DNA of 64,000 nucleotides from RGIG3701 sp031553595 (GTDB taxonomy: Bacteria > Planctomycetota > Planctomycetia > Pirellulales > Thermoguttaceae): positions 1-64,000 of the forward strand of contig JAVBLI010000020.1 in the NCBI GenBank assembly GCA_031553595.1, given 5' to 3'. Of the stretch, positions 42,106 through 50,639 are shown in pieces (within the stretch, counting starts at the first letter, position 1; the number at the start of each line of letters is the position of its first letter). The notes beneath the pieces are model-generated. The model was not told the origin of the DNA and did not search any database. It saw only the letters and a list, made by a program, of their open reading frames with translations. Both the position numbers and the translations under genes were made by a program.

Positions 42106-44022
42106 ATGAAAACGAAATATTTCACGCTGCCGATGTTCATCTTGCTGATGACGCTCGTGGTGCAAAACGCCTGGGCAGTTATTGACGGATTCAGTCTTAA
42201 GTCACCAAATGGTGAGCATGAAGCGACAACATACTCCACTGGCCTCCAAGGCGTCCGGATGGGGAATTGCACGATCAAACATCGGGGGAAAAAGGTGCTG
42301 GAGATATGTTTTTTCGATAGTCAATTCGCAGGTAGCGTCAGTTCGTTGGAAGGCGATCTCTCGCCTGTCGGCAGCTGGAAAAAAACAAATTCGGTGAAAA
42401 ATTCCTGGAAACCGCTTTATGGCGAGCGTAATGTGATTCCTGAAAATTATAATGAGGGAATCTGGACCATAAAAGACGCGGAGACGGGAGGGGATGCCCT
42501 CAAAATTATTTTCCGCGCGTATGATGAGGGAATCGCGTTCTGTTATGAAATTCCGACGAAAGAAGGCAAGTCAATTCAGATCAAGGAAGAGCCGGCTGTG
42601 TTCATTTTCCCCGGCGACTACCCCTGTTGGGCGGTGTATTCGGCACAGGGGACGTATGAGAACGTGAAGCTTTCCCAGGTGAAGCCGAACTGCGAGCGTC
42701 CGCTGCTGGTGCAGATTCCGGACGGCCCGGCGGTTTCCATCGGCGAGGCACGGTTGGTGGACTACGCGCGGATGCGGCTCCAGCCATATGACGAGAAAAG
42801 AAGTGACAAGAGCGTGCTGCTGACCACGCAACTCGCGGGGCCCGTGGAGATTAAAGGCACGGGCAATCCGTTTCGCACGCCGTGGCGTTTCGTCATGGCG
42901 GCGGACACTCCGGGGCAACTCTTGGAGCGGAATTACATGCTGCTGAATCTCAACGATCCGTACAAAATCGCCGACACGTCCTGGATCAAGCCCGGCAAGG
43001 TGATTCGCGAGACGACGCTTTCGACGAAAGGCGGCAAGGCGTGCGTGGATTTCGCCGTGGAGCGCGGCCTGCAGTACGTGGAGTTCGACGCGGGGTGGTA
43101 TGGCCCCGAGCGCGACGACAAGTCGGACGCCACGAAAGTCGCCGTGGACCCGAATCGGCCGCAAGGCGGGCTGGACCTGGAGGAAGTGATCAAATACGGC
43201 AACGAAAAAGGCGTGGGCGTCATTCTTTACGTCAACCAGAAAGCTCTCGCGCGGCAACTGGACGAACTGCTGCCGCTTTACCAAAAATGGGGCGTGCGGG
43301 GCATTAAATTCGGCTTCGTCCATGTCGGCACGCAGCAGTGGACGACGTGGCTGCACGAGGCGATCGCGAAGTGTGCCGCGCATGAAATCATGGTCGACGT
43401 GCACGACGAGTACCGCTCCACGGGGTGGGAGCGGACGTACCCCAACCTGATGACCGTCGAGGGCGTCCGCGGCAACGAGGAAATGCCCTCCGCCGAGCAT
43501 AACATCATCACCGCCGGCGTGCGGATGCTCTGCGGCCCGGCGGACTACACCCCCTGCTGGTATGATGGACGGGTGCAAACATCGCGCTCCCACCAGTTGG
43601 CACTGCCCGTGGTGATCTACTCGCCGTGGACGTTTTTGTTCTGGTATGACAAACCGGAAATGTACCGCGGCGAGTCGGAACTCGACCTATGGAAAGAACT
43701 GCCCACGGTGTGGGACGACACCAAAATTCTGGTCTGCGACCTCCCAAGGACGATCGCCGTCGCGCGACGAAGCGGGAATACGTGGTACGTCGGTGTGCTG
43801 CACAGCGGGGAAAAGACGGAACTGACGCTGCCGCTGGAGCGGCTTTTGGCAGGTTACGCAAATGACGCAAAATTAACCGCCACGACTTACGCGGATAAAT
43901 CGGACGTCCCGCGCGACCGAGGTGTGGAAATTCGCACGACGGAGATGGACGAAACGAAAAGCGTAACGCTGCCCCTGCGCGAAAACGGCGGCGCGGTGAT
44001 CAAAATTAGGAGTGGAGAATAG
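42106..44022 (+). CDS. Secreted GH97 family glycoside hydrolase
   Basis: A 638-residue enzyme with a signal peptide (1-24). It has the three-part GH97 architecture: N-terminal beta-sandwich (SPNGEHEATTY, FRAYDEGIAFCYEIP), a TIM barrel (KACVDFAVERGLQYVEFDAG, GVILYVNQKA, GIKFGFV, VDVHDEYR), and a C-terminal sandwich. EGVRGNEE at about 450 and PADYTPCWYD correspond to the calcium/catalytic region. GH97 enzymes act on alpha-glucosides or alpha-galactosides in the periplasm. The first 500 bases are markedly more AT-rich than the rest. It ends with TAG. Confidence 0.92.
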   Translation: MKTKYFTLPMFILLMTLVVQNAWAVIDGFSLKSPNGEHEATTYSTGLQGVRMGNCTIKHRGKKVLEICFFDSQFAGSVSSLEGDLSPVGSWKKTNSVKNSWKPLYGERNVIPENYNEGIWTIKDAETGGDALKIIFRAYDEGIAFCYEIPTKEGKSIQIKEEPAVFIFPGDYPCWAVYSAQGTYENVKLSQVKPNCERPLLVQIPDGPAVSIGEARLVDYARMRLQPYDEKRSDKSVLLTTQLAGPVEIKGTGNPFRTPWRFVMAADTPGQLLERNYMLLNLNDPYKIADTSWIKPGKVIRETTLSTKGGKACVDFAVERGLQYVEFDAGWYGPERDDKSDATKVAVDPNRPQGGLDLEEVIKYGNEKGVGVILYVNQKALARQLDELLPLYQKWGVRGIKFGFVHVGTQQWTTWLHEAIAKCAAHEIMVDVHDEYRSTGWERTYPNLMTVEGVRGNEEMPSAEHNIITAGVRMLCGPADYTPCWYDGRVQTSRSHQLALPVVIYSPWTFLFWYDKPEMYRGESELDLWKELPTVWDDTKILVCDLPRTIAVARRSGNTWYVGVLHSGEKTELTLPLERLLAGYANDAKLTATTYADKSDVPRDRGVEIRTTEMDETKSVTLPLRENGGAVIKIRSGE

Positions 44023-44081
44023 AGGAGGAAGATCACTTTTCGTTCTTTTATTTTTCATTTCTTTATTTTTTGTAAATACTC

Positions 44082-44110
44082 TTGAATTCGGGAAGCGAAT
44101 GGTATACAAT
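44082..44110 (+). promoter_or_regulatory. Promoter of the RDD/SpoIIM-MoxR-DUF58 operon
   Basis: TTGAAT (44082-44087), a 17-base spacer and TACAAT (44105-44110), about 65 bases before the first gene. Confidence 0.6.
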
Positions 44111-44174
44111 AACAGATATAAACTCAAGTGAACATCCACACAGCCGCGCGGCGTAAGTCGCTGAAAGCCTGTTT

Positions 44175-46172
44175 ATGAAAAAATTATCTCCTCTGGACAC
44201 GACGATCCGGATTCAGACGCCGGAAAATGTGGAAATTGTGTACCCGCTTGCCGGGCTGACGATGCGGCTTCAGGCGTATCTGCTGGATCTTTTTCTGAGT
44301 TACGCGGTCATTTTCGCGATCTGGTTCGTGATCGGCTGGACGGTTTTCGCCGCCGGGCTCGACGCGTGGGGGTTTTCGCTGATCCTGGTAACGCATTTCT
44401 TCGTTTCGTGGGGTTACTGGATCGTCAGCGAAGGGTGTTTTAACGGAAAAACGCTGGGGAAATACATTCTCGGGCTGCGGGTGATTTCCGTGGACGGGAC
44501 GCCCATCACGATGACGCATTCCGTGCTGCGAAATCTGCTGCGGGCGGTGGACTGCCAGCCGGGATATTTTTATCAGATCGCGTTCTGGTCTTCCGTGACG
44601 ACGAACATGTTTCAGCGGCTGGGCGATCTGGCGGCGGGGACGGTGGTCATCCAGGAAACCAAGGAACTGCGGGCGACTTCCCTTTTAAATAAAGCGCCGG
44701 CCGTGAAGCACATGGTGGAGCTGTTCCCGGCGGACTTCCGGCTGGTGGACTCCCTGCGGCGGACGCTGACGTATTATATGATGCGGCGGAAAGACCTCAC
44801 GCCGGCCCGGTGTCAGGTGCTGGCGAAACCGCTGGCCGACCGTCTGACGGAAATGTTCAGCATGCCGCCGGAGCTGGATCCGGACATGTTTCTCTGCGCG
44901 GCGTACGAGCGTCTGGTGCTCAACGACTGGGAAAACGTGGACCTGCTGGCCGAGAATGAACAGAAGCAGCGGTACCTGGCCGAGATGGAACGCGTGCAAA
45001 AGGAGCGGCTGGCGGCCCAGGGAGCGCTTTATGACCCCACGCAGATGCCCCTGCTGGCGGCTCAGGCAGCCGACACGGATTTCGAAGAGGAAATGGCCGC
45101 GCCGACCATCGGCTCGCTGAACTTCCTGAGGGAAAAGATGCAGACCTGGAAATCGCTGGACTTCCGCTGCGACCGCGTGAACAGCATGGTGCGCTACTTG
45201 CCTCGGGAAGAGCGGCTGCAAATGGCGGCGGATTACCGCAGCACGGAATCGGACGTGGCCATGAAGGAGGCGTTTCATCTGGAGCCGCGGACGGTGACGT
45301 CTCTGGAAAACCTGCTGGGGCGCGTGTATCAGACGCTGTACCGCAGCAAATCGCGCGGCATGAAATACTGGATGAAGCTGATTTTTCGGGACGGCCCCCG
45401 GTGGCTGTTTACGGACGCGTATATCTGGGCGTGCCTGGTTTTATTCTGGGGATTCTTCCTCGGATGCATGTTCCTCACCAGCAGCGGGACGTTCCCGAAA
45501 TTCGCGGAGTCCGTGGTGGGGAAAGAGCAGTTGGAGCACATGCGGGACATGTATAAGCAGGAAATCGGCAGCCGCGAGGACCGGCATTCGGATGAAGTCG
45601 GGTACATGGCTGGGTTTTATCTCTGGCATAACACGAATATCGGAATCCGGTGTTTCGCCATGGGGATGCTGGGCGGCATTACGGGGATTCTTGTGATGCT
45701 TTTTAACGCGATCACGCTGGGGACGGTTTTCGGGTATATGGGGACCGTGCCTGAATGGGGGAATTTCTCGAATTTCGTGACGGCGCACGGGCCCTGCGAG
45801 TTAACGGCGGTGGTGGTGGGCGCGGCGGCTGGGGCGCGAATCGGTTTTGCGCTGCTGGTCACGGGCGGCTTCTGCCGGCGCGACTCGGTGCGGATGGCTG
45901 CCATTACCGCCATGCCCGCGATTATTATGTTCATCATGCTTTTCTTTACCGCGGCGTTTATCGAGGGTTTTATTTCACCGTCCCGCCTGCCGTATGAGGT
46001 GAAGACGCTGGTGGCGCTGGTGTCCGGGACGCTGATTTTCCTTTACTTTTTCGGGCTCGGCGGTGCCGGGACGCTGCTGAAATGGTGGCGTCCAGACAAG
46101 GAAAACCGGGAGGAAGAGGAAATGCCGGAAGAGAATGGGGCGAAAGTGAATGGGTTATTAAATGAATCCTGA
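44175..46172 (+). CDS. RDD - SpoIIM fusion membrane protein
   Basis: A 665-residue integral membrane protein. The N-terminal part (about 25-160) is an RDD domain, with AGLTMRLQAYLLDLFLS and GKTLGKYILGLRVISVDG. The middle (about 165-400) is soluble and charged. The C-terminal part (about 410-645) is a stage II sporulation protein M (SpoIIM/DUF95) domain with several helices and the signature NIGIRCFAMGMLGGITGI and GPCELTAVVVGAAAG. SpoIIM-like proteins in non-sporulating bacteria commonly accompany MoxR/DUF58 systems. Its end overlaps the next gene by 11 bases, so the genes are translationally coupled. Confidence 0.88.
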   Translation: MKKLSPLDTTIRIQTPENVEIVYPLAGLTMRLQAYLLDLFLSYAVIFAIWFVIGWTVFAAGLDAWGFSLILVTHFFVSWGYWIVSEGCFNGKTLGKYILGLRVISVDGTPITMTHSVLRNLLRAVDCQPGYFYQIAFWSSVTTNMFQRLGDLAAGTVVIQETKELRATSLLNKAPAVKHMVELFPADFRLVDSLRRTLTYYMMRRKDLTPARCQVLAKPLADRLTEMFSMPPELDPDMFLCAAYERLVLNDWENVDLLAENEQKQRYLAEMERVQKERLAAQGALYDPTQMPLLAAQAADTDFEEEMAAPTIGSLNFLREKMQTWKSLDFRCDRVNSMVRYLPREERLQMAADYRSTESDVAMKEAFHLEPRTVTSLENLLGRVYQTLYRSKSRGMKYWMKLIFRDGPRWLFTDAYIWACLVLFWGFFLGCMFLTSSGTFPKFAESVVGKEQLEHMRDMYKQEIGSREDRHSDEVGYMAGFYLWHNTNIGIRCFAMGMLGGITGILVMLFNAITLGTVFGYMGTVPEWGNFSNFVTAHGPCELTAVVVGAAAGARIGFALLVTGGFCRRDSVRMAAITAMPAIIMFIMLFFTAAFIEGFISPSRLPYEVKTLVALVSGTLIFLYFFGLGGAGTLLKWWRPDKENREEEEMPEENGAKVNGLLNES

Positions 46173-47001
46173 AAATACGAATGTCGTTATCCGCAAGCGC
46201 AGTGTCAGTGAGGTGCTGAACCTGGCGTTTTTGATGATCGGGCGGTATTTCCCGCAGATGGCGTACGCGTCTATTCTGGCGCTGCCGGTGTGTCTGCTTC
46301 CATGGCTGGCGTTTTATATTTTTTCGTCGATAAATCCGGACTGGGTGGCGGTTTTGTATGATGAATTCGAGTTGCCGGAGACGTGGATGATTTATCTGAC
46401 GGTCAGCACGGTGGTGGTGCTGATTCTGGAGCCGCTGATGACCGCGCCGCTGACGCTTTTGATGGGGCAGTTGGTTTTTGGTGGAAAGCCGGAATGGAAG
46501 CGGCTGCGGAAAGAGTACATGGAATCGCTGCCACAGATTTTTTATTACCGCTTTTTGTGGCGGCTTACCACTTTCCGCTGGGCGTTTTGCAGTGAAGTGA
46601 TCCTGCTGGAGCGGAATCCGTGGATGGCCAGCCCGAAATCCGGCCGGCGGACCACTTCTCAGCGGTGTAAAGACATTTACTGGCGGGATTACGAGTCGGT
46701 GTTCCGGTATTTTATTTCGTTTTTTTGGATCGGAACGCTGCTGATTTCCACCATGACGGGGGTGTGCACGCTGCGATTTTTTATCATGGGGTATTCCGGC
46801 CAGCACCTTGTGGCGACGATTTTCCTGTTTTACTGGCCGGCCCTGCTGACCATGGGGTGCCTTTACCTGTGCGTGGTGCGTTTCCTGGCATACCTGGATT
46901 TTCGTATCCGCTCGGAAGGATGGGATCTGGATCTGATGATTCGCGAGGAATGTGCGCGGATGGATGTGGGCCGGTTCCTCGGGGATGAGGAAGAGGAATA
47001 A
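46162..47001 (+). CDS. Multi-pass membrane protein of unknown function
   Basis: A 279-residue protein with about four to five hydrophobic helices (QMAYASILALPVCLLPWLAF, YLTVSTVVVLILEPLMTAPL, YFISFFWIGTLLISTMTG, ATIFLFYWPALLTMGCLYLC) and an acidic C-terminus, FLGDEEEE. It opens with RKRSVSEVLNLAFLMIGRYF, similar in style to DUF975- or GDPD-type membrane proteins, but I do not recognise it. Its start lies inside the end of the RDD/SpoIIM gene and the next gene starts 1 base after its stop, so it belongs to the operon and presumably to the same membrane complex. Confidence 0.8.
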   Translation: MNPENTNVVIRKRSVSEVLNLAFLMIGRYFPQMAYASILALPVCLLPWLAFYIFSSINPDWVAVLYDEFELPETWMIYLTVSTVVVLILEPLMTAPLTLLMGQLVFGGKPEWKRLRKEYMESLPQIFYYRFLWRLTTFRWAFCSEVILLERNPWMASPKSGRRTTSQRCKDIYWRDYESVFRYFISFFWIGTLLISTMTGVCTLRFFIMGYSGQHLVATIFLFYWPALLTMGCLYLCVVRFLAYLDFRIRSEGWDLDLMIREECARMDVGRFLGDEEEE

Positions 47002-47002
47002 A

Positions 47003-49555
47003 ATGCGTAATGCGAAATGCGTAATGCGAAATAAGAAATGGGGGATCGTGGTGCGGACGGCGTGGATTTTATTCCTGGCGGTGACGGCGGCGGTGTGCTT
47101 TTGTATGTGCCAGGCCACGGTGCGTGCGGCGGATGCGGCGGTGAATGACGGCGCGGAAGCGGCGGCGGAAACCGTGGCGGAGGCACCGGCGAAAACGCCC
47201 ATGAATAATGGTGTGGAAGTCCAAGAAAAAGCTCCGGCGGACGCGAAGGAAAAAGTCCCGGCTGACGCACAAGAAAAATCGTCGTCGGCCGGTGCCGCGG
47301 CGGATGCCGGTGCGGAAGTCACTGCGGAAGAGGCGGCGGCGGTTTCCGAGGTACAGAAAAACCTGAAGAAAAACATGTCGCGGAATTATCCGTGGTATGA
47401 TGAAAAGTCGGATTCCTTGCAGCCGGTGAAGTTACCCGCGGATGCCGTCACACAGCAGACGCAGACATACCAGACAGAAAAACGAAATTACTCCGCGTTC
47501 ACGTCCGTGATGAAAGGGCTGGTTTACGTGATGCTGGCCATCCTCGCCGGGGTGGTGCTGGCGGGGCTTTCGTACTGGGGTTATAAAACGTGGGATAACT
47601 GGATTTCCGGGAACTCGAAATTAACGGAGGCGGATGAAAACGCCCGTCGGCGGACGGAAGCGCTGCCGGAGGAAATTCAGGCCATGGAGGGGGATTTCGC
47701 GCGACTGGCCCGCCTGGCTTACGAAAAAGGCGATTTCCGCCTGGCGATTATTTATCTTTTCTCGCTGCAACTGACGAAACTGGATGAATTTCAGCGGATT
47801 CACCTGCTTAAGGGCCGCACGAATCGGCAGTATCAGAAAAGCCTGAAGCGCTCGCTGAAACGGCAATTCACGGAACATTATGAGGCGATTTCGATTAACG
47901 CCACGGACCAGCAGCGCGAGGTGTGGGAGCGTTATCGCCAGTTGGGCCGGCAGGCGGAAGATGCGTTCGCGGAAACCATGTTCCTTTTCGAGGAAACATT
48001 TTTCGGGGAGCGCACGCCGCAGAAAGAAAGCGTGGACGCGTGTTTCCTGCACACGGAAGACATGATCACGGCCCTGGCCGCCCTGGATAAACGCGTGAAA
48101 AAGGAGCACTCACCATGGAAGTTGATGCCGCAGTCGCAGGTGGCGCCGGTTTATCTGCCGGGGATGGACGTGCGGCGGACGCGCTGCTGGTGGGTGCTGG
48201 CGACGCTGGCCGGGCTGCTTTCCCTGACGGGGTGTGAAAAAACGATTAATACGGATTATGGCCGAATCAATTCGTATAACGGAAATGACAGCGTGGTGGG
48301 GACGAAAGTCTTCGCGGACATCCTGCGGGAGCAGGGCTGCAAGGTTTCCGTGGAAGGCGAAATCAAGCGCCGGAAGCTGAACCGCCGGGACACGGTGGTG
48401 TGGTTCATCCGCTCGTGGGACGACATTTCCCCGGAGGCTTATTTGTGGGCCGAGGAATGGCTGGAGGGCGGCACGCCGGGCAATCCGCGGAAGATGCTGA
48501 TGGTGTACCGGGCGTTCGACGGTGTGCGGGTGTATTATGATCACATGATTCCTCTGGAGAAAGACCCCGAGCAGCGGCGGATGATGCGAGAGTGGCACGA
48601 TGTGCCGTATACCAGCAGATATTACTGGCGTTATGATGATGATATGCACATTGACCGCTGGGTGGAGTGCGAGGACCTGGGCAGAGAGGCGGAGCTCGAA
48701 TACTTTGCGACGGATGAAAGTTATCAGGTAAAAGCGAAGAGAAAGATAGATGCCGAGAAATTCGCCCAGCAAAAAGTCACGCGGCTTACCGGCGACAAGG
48801 CGTGGCTGGCCCGGGTGCGGGTGGAAGACGCGGATCTTTGGTCCATGAACCAGATGCAGTTGCATGATAATATCGCCGGCGGTGGAGGAAAAGGAATTGC
48901 CGCGGAGATGCAGAAACTCATGAAAAACGCGTTCGAGCAGACGTTTTCGGATGAAAAATCCCCCGTGCGGTATGACGAGGTAAAGAAGCAGTACGCGGTG
49001 AAAACGGAGGATGGAAAGGAATTCACGCTGAAGAATCCGCTGGGCGGGAAGCCGCTGGTGCGGGTCATCGAGAAGGACGCGCTGCAGCAGGACTGTCGTG
49101 GGCTGCTTTTCTCGCAGGACAAAAAGCCGTTCCTGGCCGAGCGGGTTTACCGGGATGCTGACGGGGAGGTCGTCGGGCGGTGGTATGCCGCGGCGAACGG
49201 GTCTTTCCTGCTGAATTCCATGCTCGTGAACCACGAAAACCGGAGGCTGGCGTTCCACATGGCGGAGCTGGTCGGCGGAAACGAAAAACGCGTGGTATTC
49301 CTGGAAACCACCGCCCAGCCACACATTTACGAAGGGCGCGAGGAGGATGAAGGCGAAAAAATCATGCCCGCCGGGTGGGAAATGTTCGAGGTATTTCCCC
49401 TGAACTTCATTTTATTCCACGTCACGGCCCTGACTATGTTCTATATTTTTTACCTGCTGCCGATTTTCGGCCGTGCGAAGCGGATTTTCGTGCCCGGCGG
49501 AAGCCGTTTCGGGGAACACGTGCGCGCCGTGGGCCGACTGTTGCGCCGGCAGTGA
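47003..49555 (+). CDS. DUF4129 - DUF4350 fusion protein with internal lipoprotein-like signal
   Basis: One uninterrupted frame of 850 codons from ATG 47003 (GAGGAA upstream). The N-terminus (MRNAKCVMRNKK) is encoded by a near-tandem repeat of ATGCGTAATGCGAA. It has a signal or membrane helix (11-32), an Ala/Glu-rich linker, a second helix (170-193) and a DUF4129 region (240-370, YEKGDFRLAIIYLFSLQLTK). After the junction, residues 388-411 form a lipoprotein-type signal ending LSLTGC. This is followed by a DUF4350 domain (INSYNGNDSVVGTKVFADIL, VVWFIRSWDD) and a C-terminal helix (about 795-823). In related genomes these domains are, to my knowledge, encoded separately. AAGGAG at 48101-48106 could start an internal protein at 48125. 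Role: partner of MoxR/DUF58. Confidence 0.8.
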   Translation: MRNAKCVMRNKKWGIVVRTAWILFLAVTAAVCFCMCQATVRAADAAVNDGAEAAAETVAEAPAKTPMNNGVEVQEKAPADAKEKVPADAQEKSSSAGAAADAGAEVTAEEAAAVSEVQKNLKKNMSRNYPWYDEKSDSLQPVKLPADAVTQQTQTYQTEKRNYSAFTSVMKGLVYVMLAILAGVVLAGLSYWGYKTWDNWISGNSKLTEADENARRRTEALPEEIQAMEGDFARLARLAYEKGDFRLAIIYLFSLQLTKLDEFQRIHLLKGRTNRQYQKSLKRSLKRQFTEHYEAISINATDQQREVWERYRQLGRQAEDAFAETMFLFEETFFGERTPQKESVDACFLHTEDMITALAALDKRVKKEHSPWKLMPQSQVAPVYLPGMDVRRTRCWWVLATLAGLLSLTGCEKTINTDYGRINSYNGNDSVVGTKVFADILREQGCKVSVEGEIKRRKLNRRDTVVWFIRSWDDISPEAYLWAEEWLEGGTPGNPRKMLMVYRAFDGVRVYYDHMIPLEKDPEQRRMMREWHDVPYTSRYYWRYDDDMHIDRWVECEDLGREAELEYFATDESYQVKAKRKIDAEKFAQQKVTRLTGDKAWLARVRVEDADLWSMNQMQLHDNIAGGGGKGIAAEMQKLMKNAFEQTFSDEKSPVRYDEVKKQYAVKTEDGKEFTLKNPLGGKPLVRVIEKDALQQDCRGLLFSQDKKPFLAERVYRDADGEVVGRWYAAANGSFLLNSMLVNHENRRLAFHMAELVGGNEKRVVFLETTAQPHIYEGREEDEGEKIMPAGWEMFEVFPLNFILFHVTALTMFYIFYLLPIFGRAKRIFVPGGSRFGEHVRAVGRLLRRQ

Positions 49556-49562
49556 GACGAAA

Positions 49563-49600
49563 AATTGACAATTGATAATTGATAATTGATAATTGATAAT
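49563..49600. repeat. Repeat family C, single-arm copy 2
   Basis: ATTGACAATTGATAATTGA followed by further TAATTGATAATTGAT units: a tandem of the 10-mer AATTGATAATTG-type word without the complementary arm. It lies in the 77-base gap between the DUF4129/DUF4350 gene and moxR. Confidence 0.8.
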
Positions 49601-49632
49601 TTACACATCATCACCTTATTAAGGAGAGCAGA

Positions 49633-50613
49633 ATGGAAATCACGAATGAAACCCCGGCCGTGGAACGGACGCCGAAAGAACTTTTTGAGCGGATTACCCA
49701 GGAAGTGTCCCGGATTTTTGTCGGGCAGGATGAGCTGGTGCTGGGCACGATGGTGGCGCTTTTTTCGGGCGGGCATGTGCTGATCGAGAGTGTCCCGGGG
49801 CTGGGAAAAACGCTGTTCGTGCGGACGCTTGGTCGGATTCTCGGCTGTGATTTCGGGCGCATCCAGTTCACCGCGGACCTGATGCCCAGTGACATCACCG
49901 GGGCGCCGATTTTCGATAACCGCACCCAGGATTTCCGTTTTCGGCCCGGCCCCGTCTTCACCCAACTGCTGCTGGCCGACGAAATTAACCGTTCTCCCGC
50001 CAAAACCCACGCGGCCCTGCTGGAAATCATGCAGGAATACCGCGTCACCATGGATGGCGTGACGTATCCGCTGGAACGGCCCTTCCTCGTGCTGGCCACA
50101 CAGAACCCCGTGGAGACGGAGGGCACGTATCAGCTTCCGGAAGCGCAGCTCGACCGTTTCATGTTTAAGTTGATTGCCGATTATCCATCCGCGGAGGAGG
50201 AAGCCAGCATTCTGGCGCTGCATGGGCGGCAAGTACCGCTGGACGAGATGCTGGCCAGTCTCGCGGTGGTTACGTCGCCGCAGGAAATCCAGCGGATGGT
50301 GAAACTGAATGCGGACATCCTGATCCATGAAAAGCTGATCGAGTACATCACGAACCTCGTGCGGAAGACGCGAAAATGGAGTACGTTTTATATGGGCGCG
50401 TCGCCGCGTGCGGGGCTTGCGCTGGTGGAGGGCGCCCGGACGCTGGCGTCTTTCCGCGGCCGGGATTATGTCGTGCCGGATGATATCGTGGAGCTGGCGA
50501 TTCCCGTTTTGCGTCACCGCGTGCTGCTGTCGGCGGAGGCGGAAGTGGAAGGGCTGAACGTCAGCGCCCAGTTGCGCGAGCTGATTAAAACGGTGGAAGT
50601 CCCGCGGCTGTAA
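49633..50613 (+). CDS. MoxR family AAA+ ATPase
   Basis: A 326-residue chaperone-like ATPase. Walker A is SVPGLGKT at 53-60, Walker B LLLADEIN at 111-118, sensor 1 LATQNPVETEG, and the arginine-finger region PEAQLDRFMFKL. The C-terminal lid contains GASPRAGLALVEGARTLA, typical of MoxR. MoxR proteins work with DUF58 partners to assemble or activate complexes, often at the envelope. The ATG at 49633 has AAGGAG 6 bases upstream. The neighbours on both sides belong to the same functional set. Confidence 0.95.
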   Translation: MEITNETPAVERTPKELFERITQEVSRIFVGQDELVLGTMVALFSGGHVLIESVPGLGKTLFVRTLGRILGCDFGRIQFTADLMPSDITGAPIFDNRTQDFRFRPGPVFTQLLLADEINRSPAKTHAALLEIMQEYRVTMDGVTYPLERPFLVLATQNPVETEGTYQLPEAQLDRFMFKLIADYPSAEEEASILALHGRQVPLDEMLASLAVVTSPQEIQRMVKLNADILIHEKLIEYITNLVRKTRKWSTFYMGASPRAGLALVEGARTLASFRGRDYVVPDDIVELAIPVLRHRVLLSAEAEVEGLNVSAQLRELIKTVEVPRL

Positions 50614-50639
50614 GAAATATTTTACCCCCATAAAACCTC

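Noticed and set aside
49563..49600. Tandem AATTGATAATTG units as a CRISPR array
   Set aside because: The units are adjacent without unique spacers of constant length, and no cas gene is nearby. They match one arm of palindrome family C.
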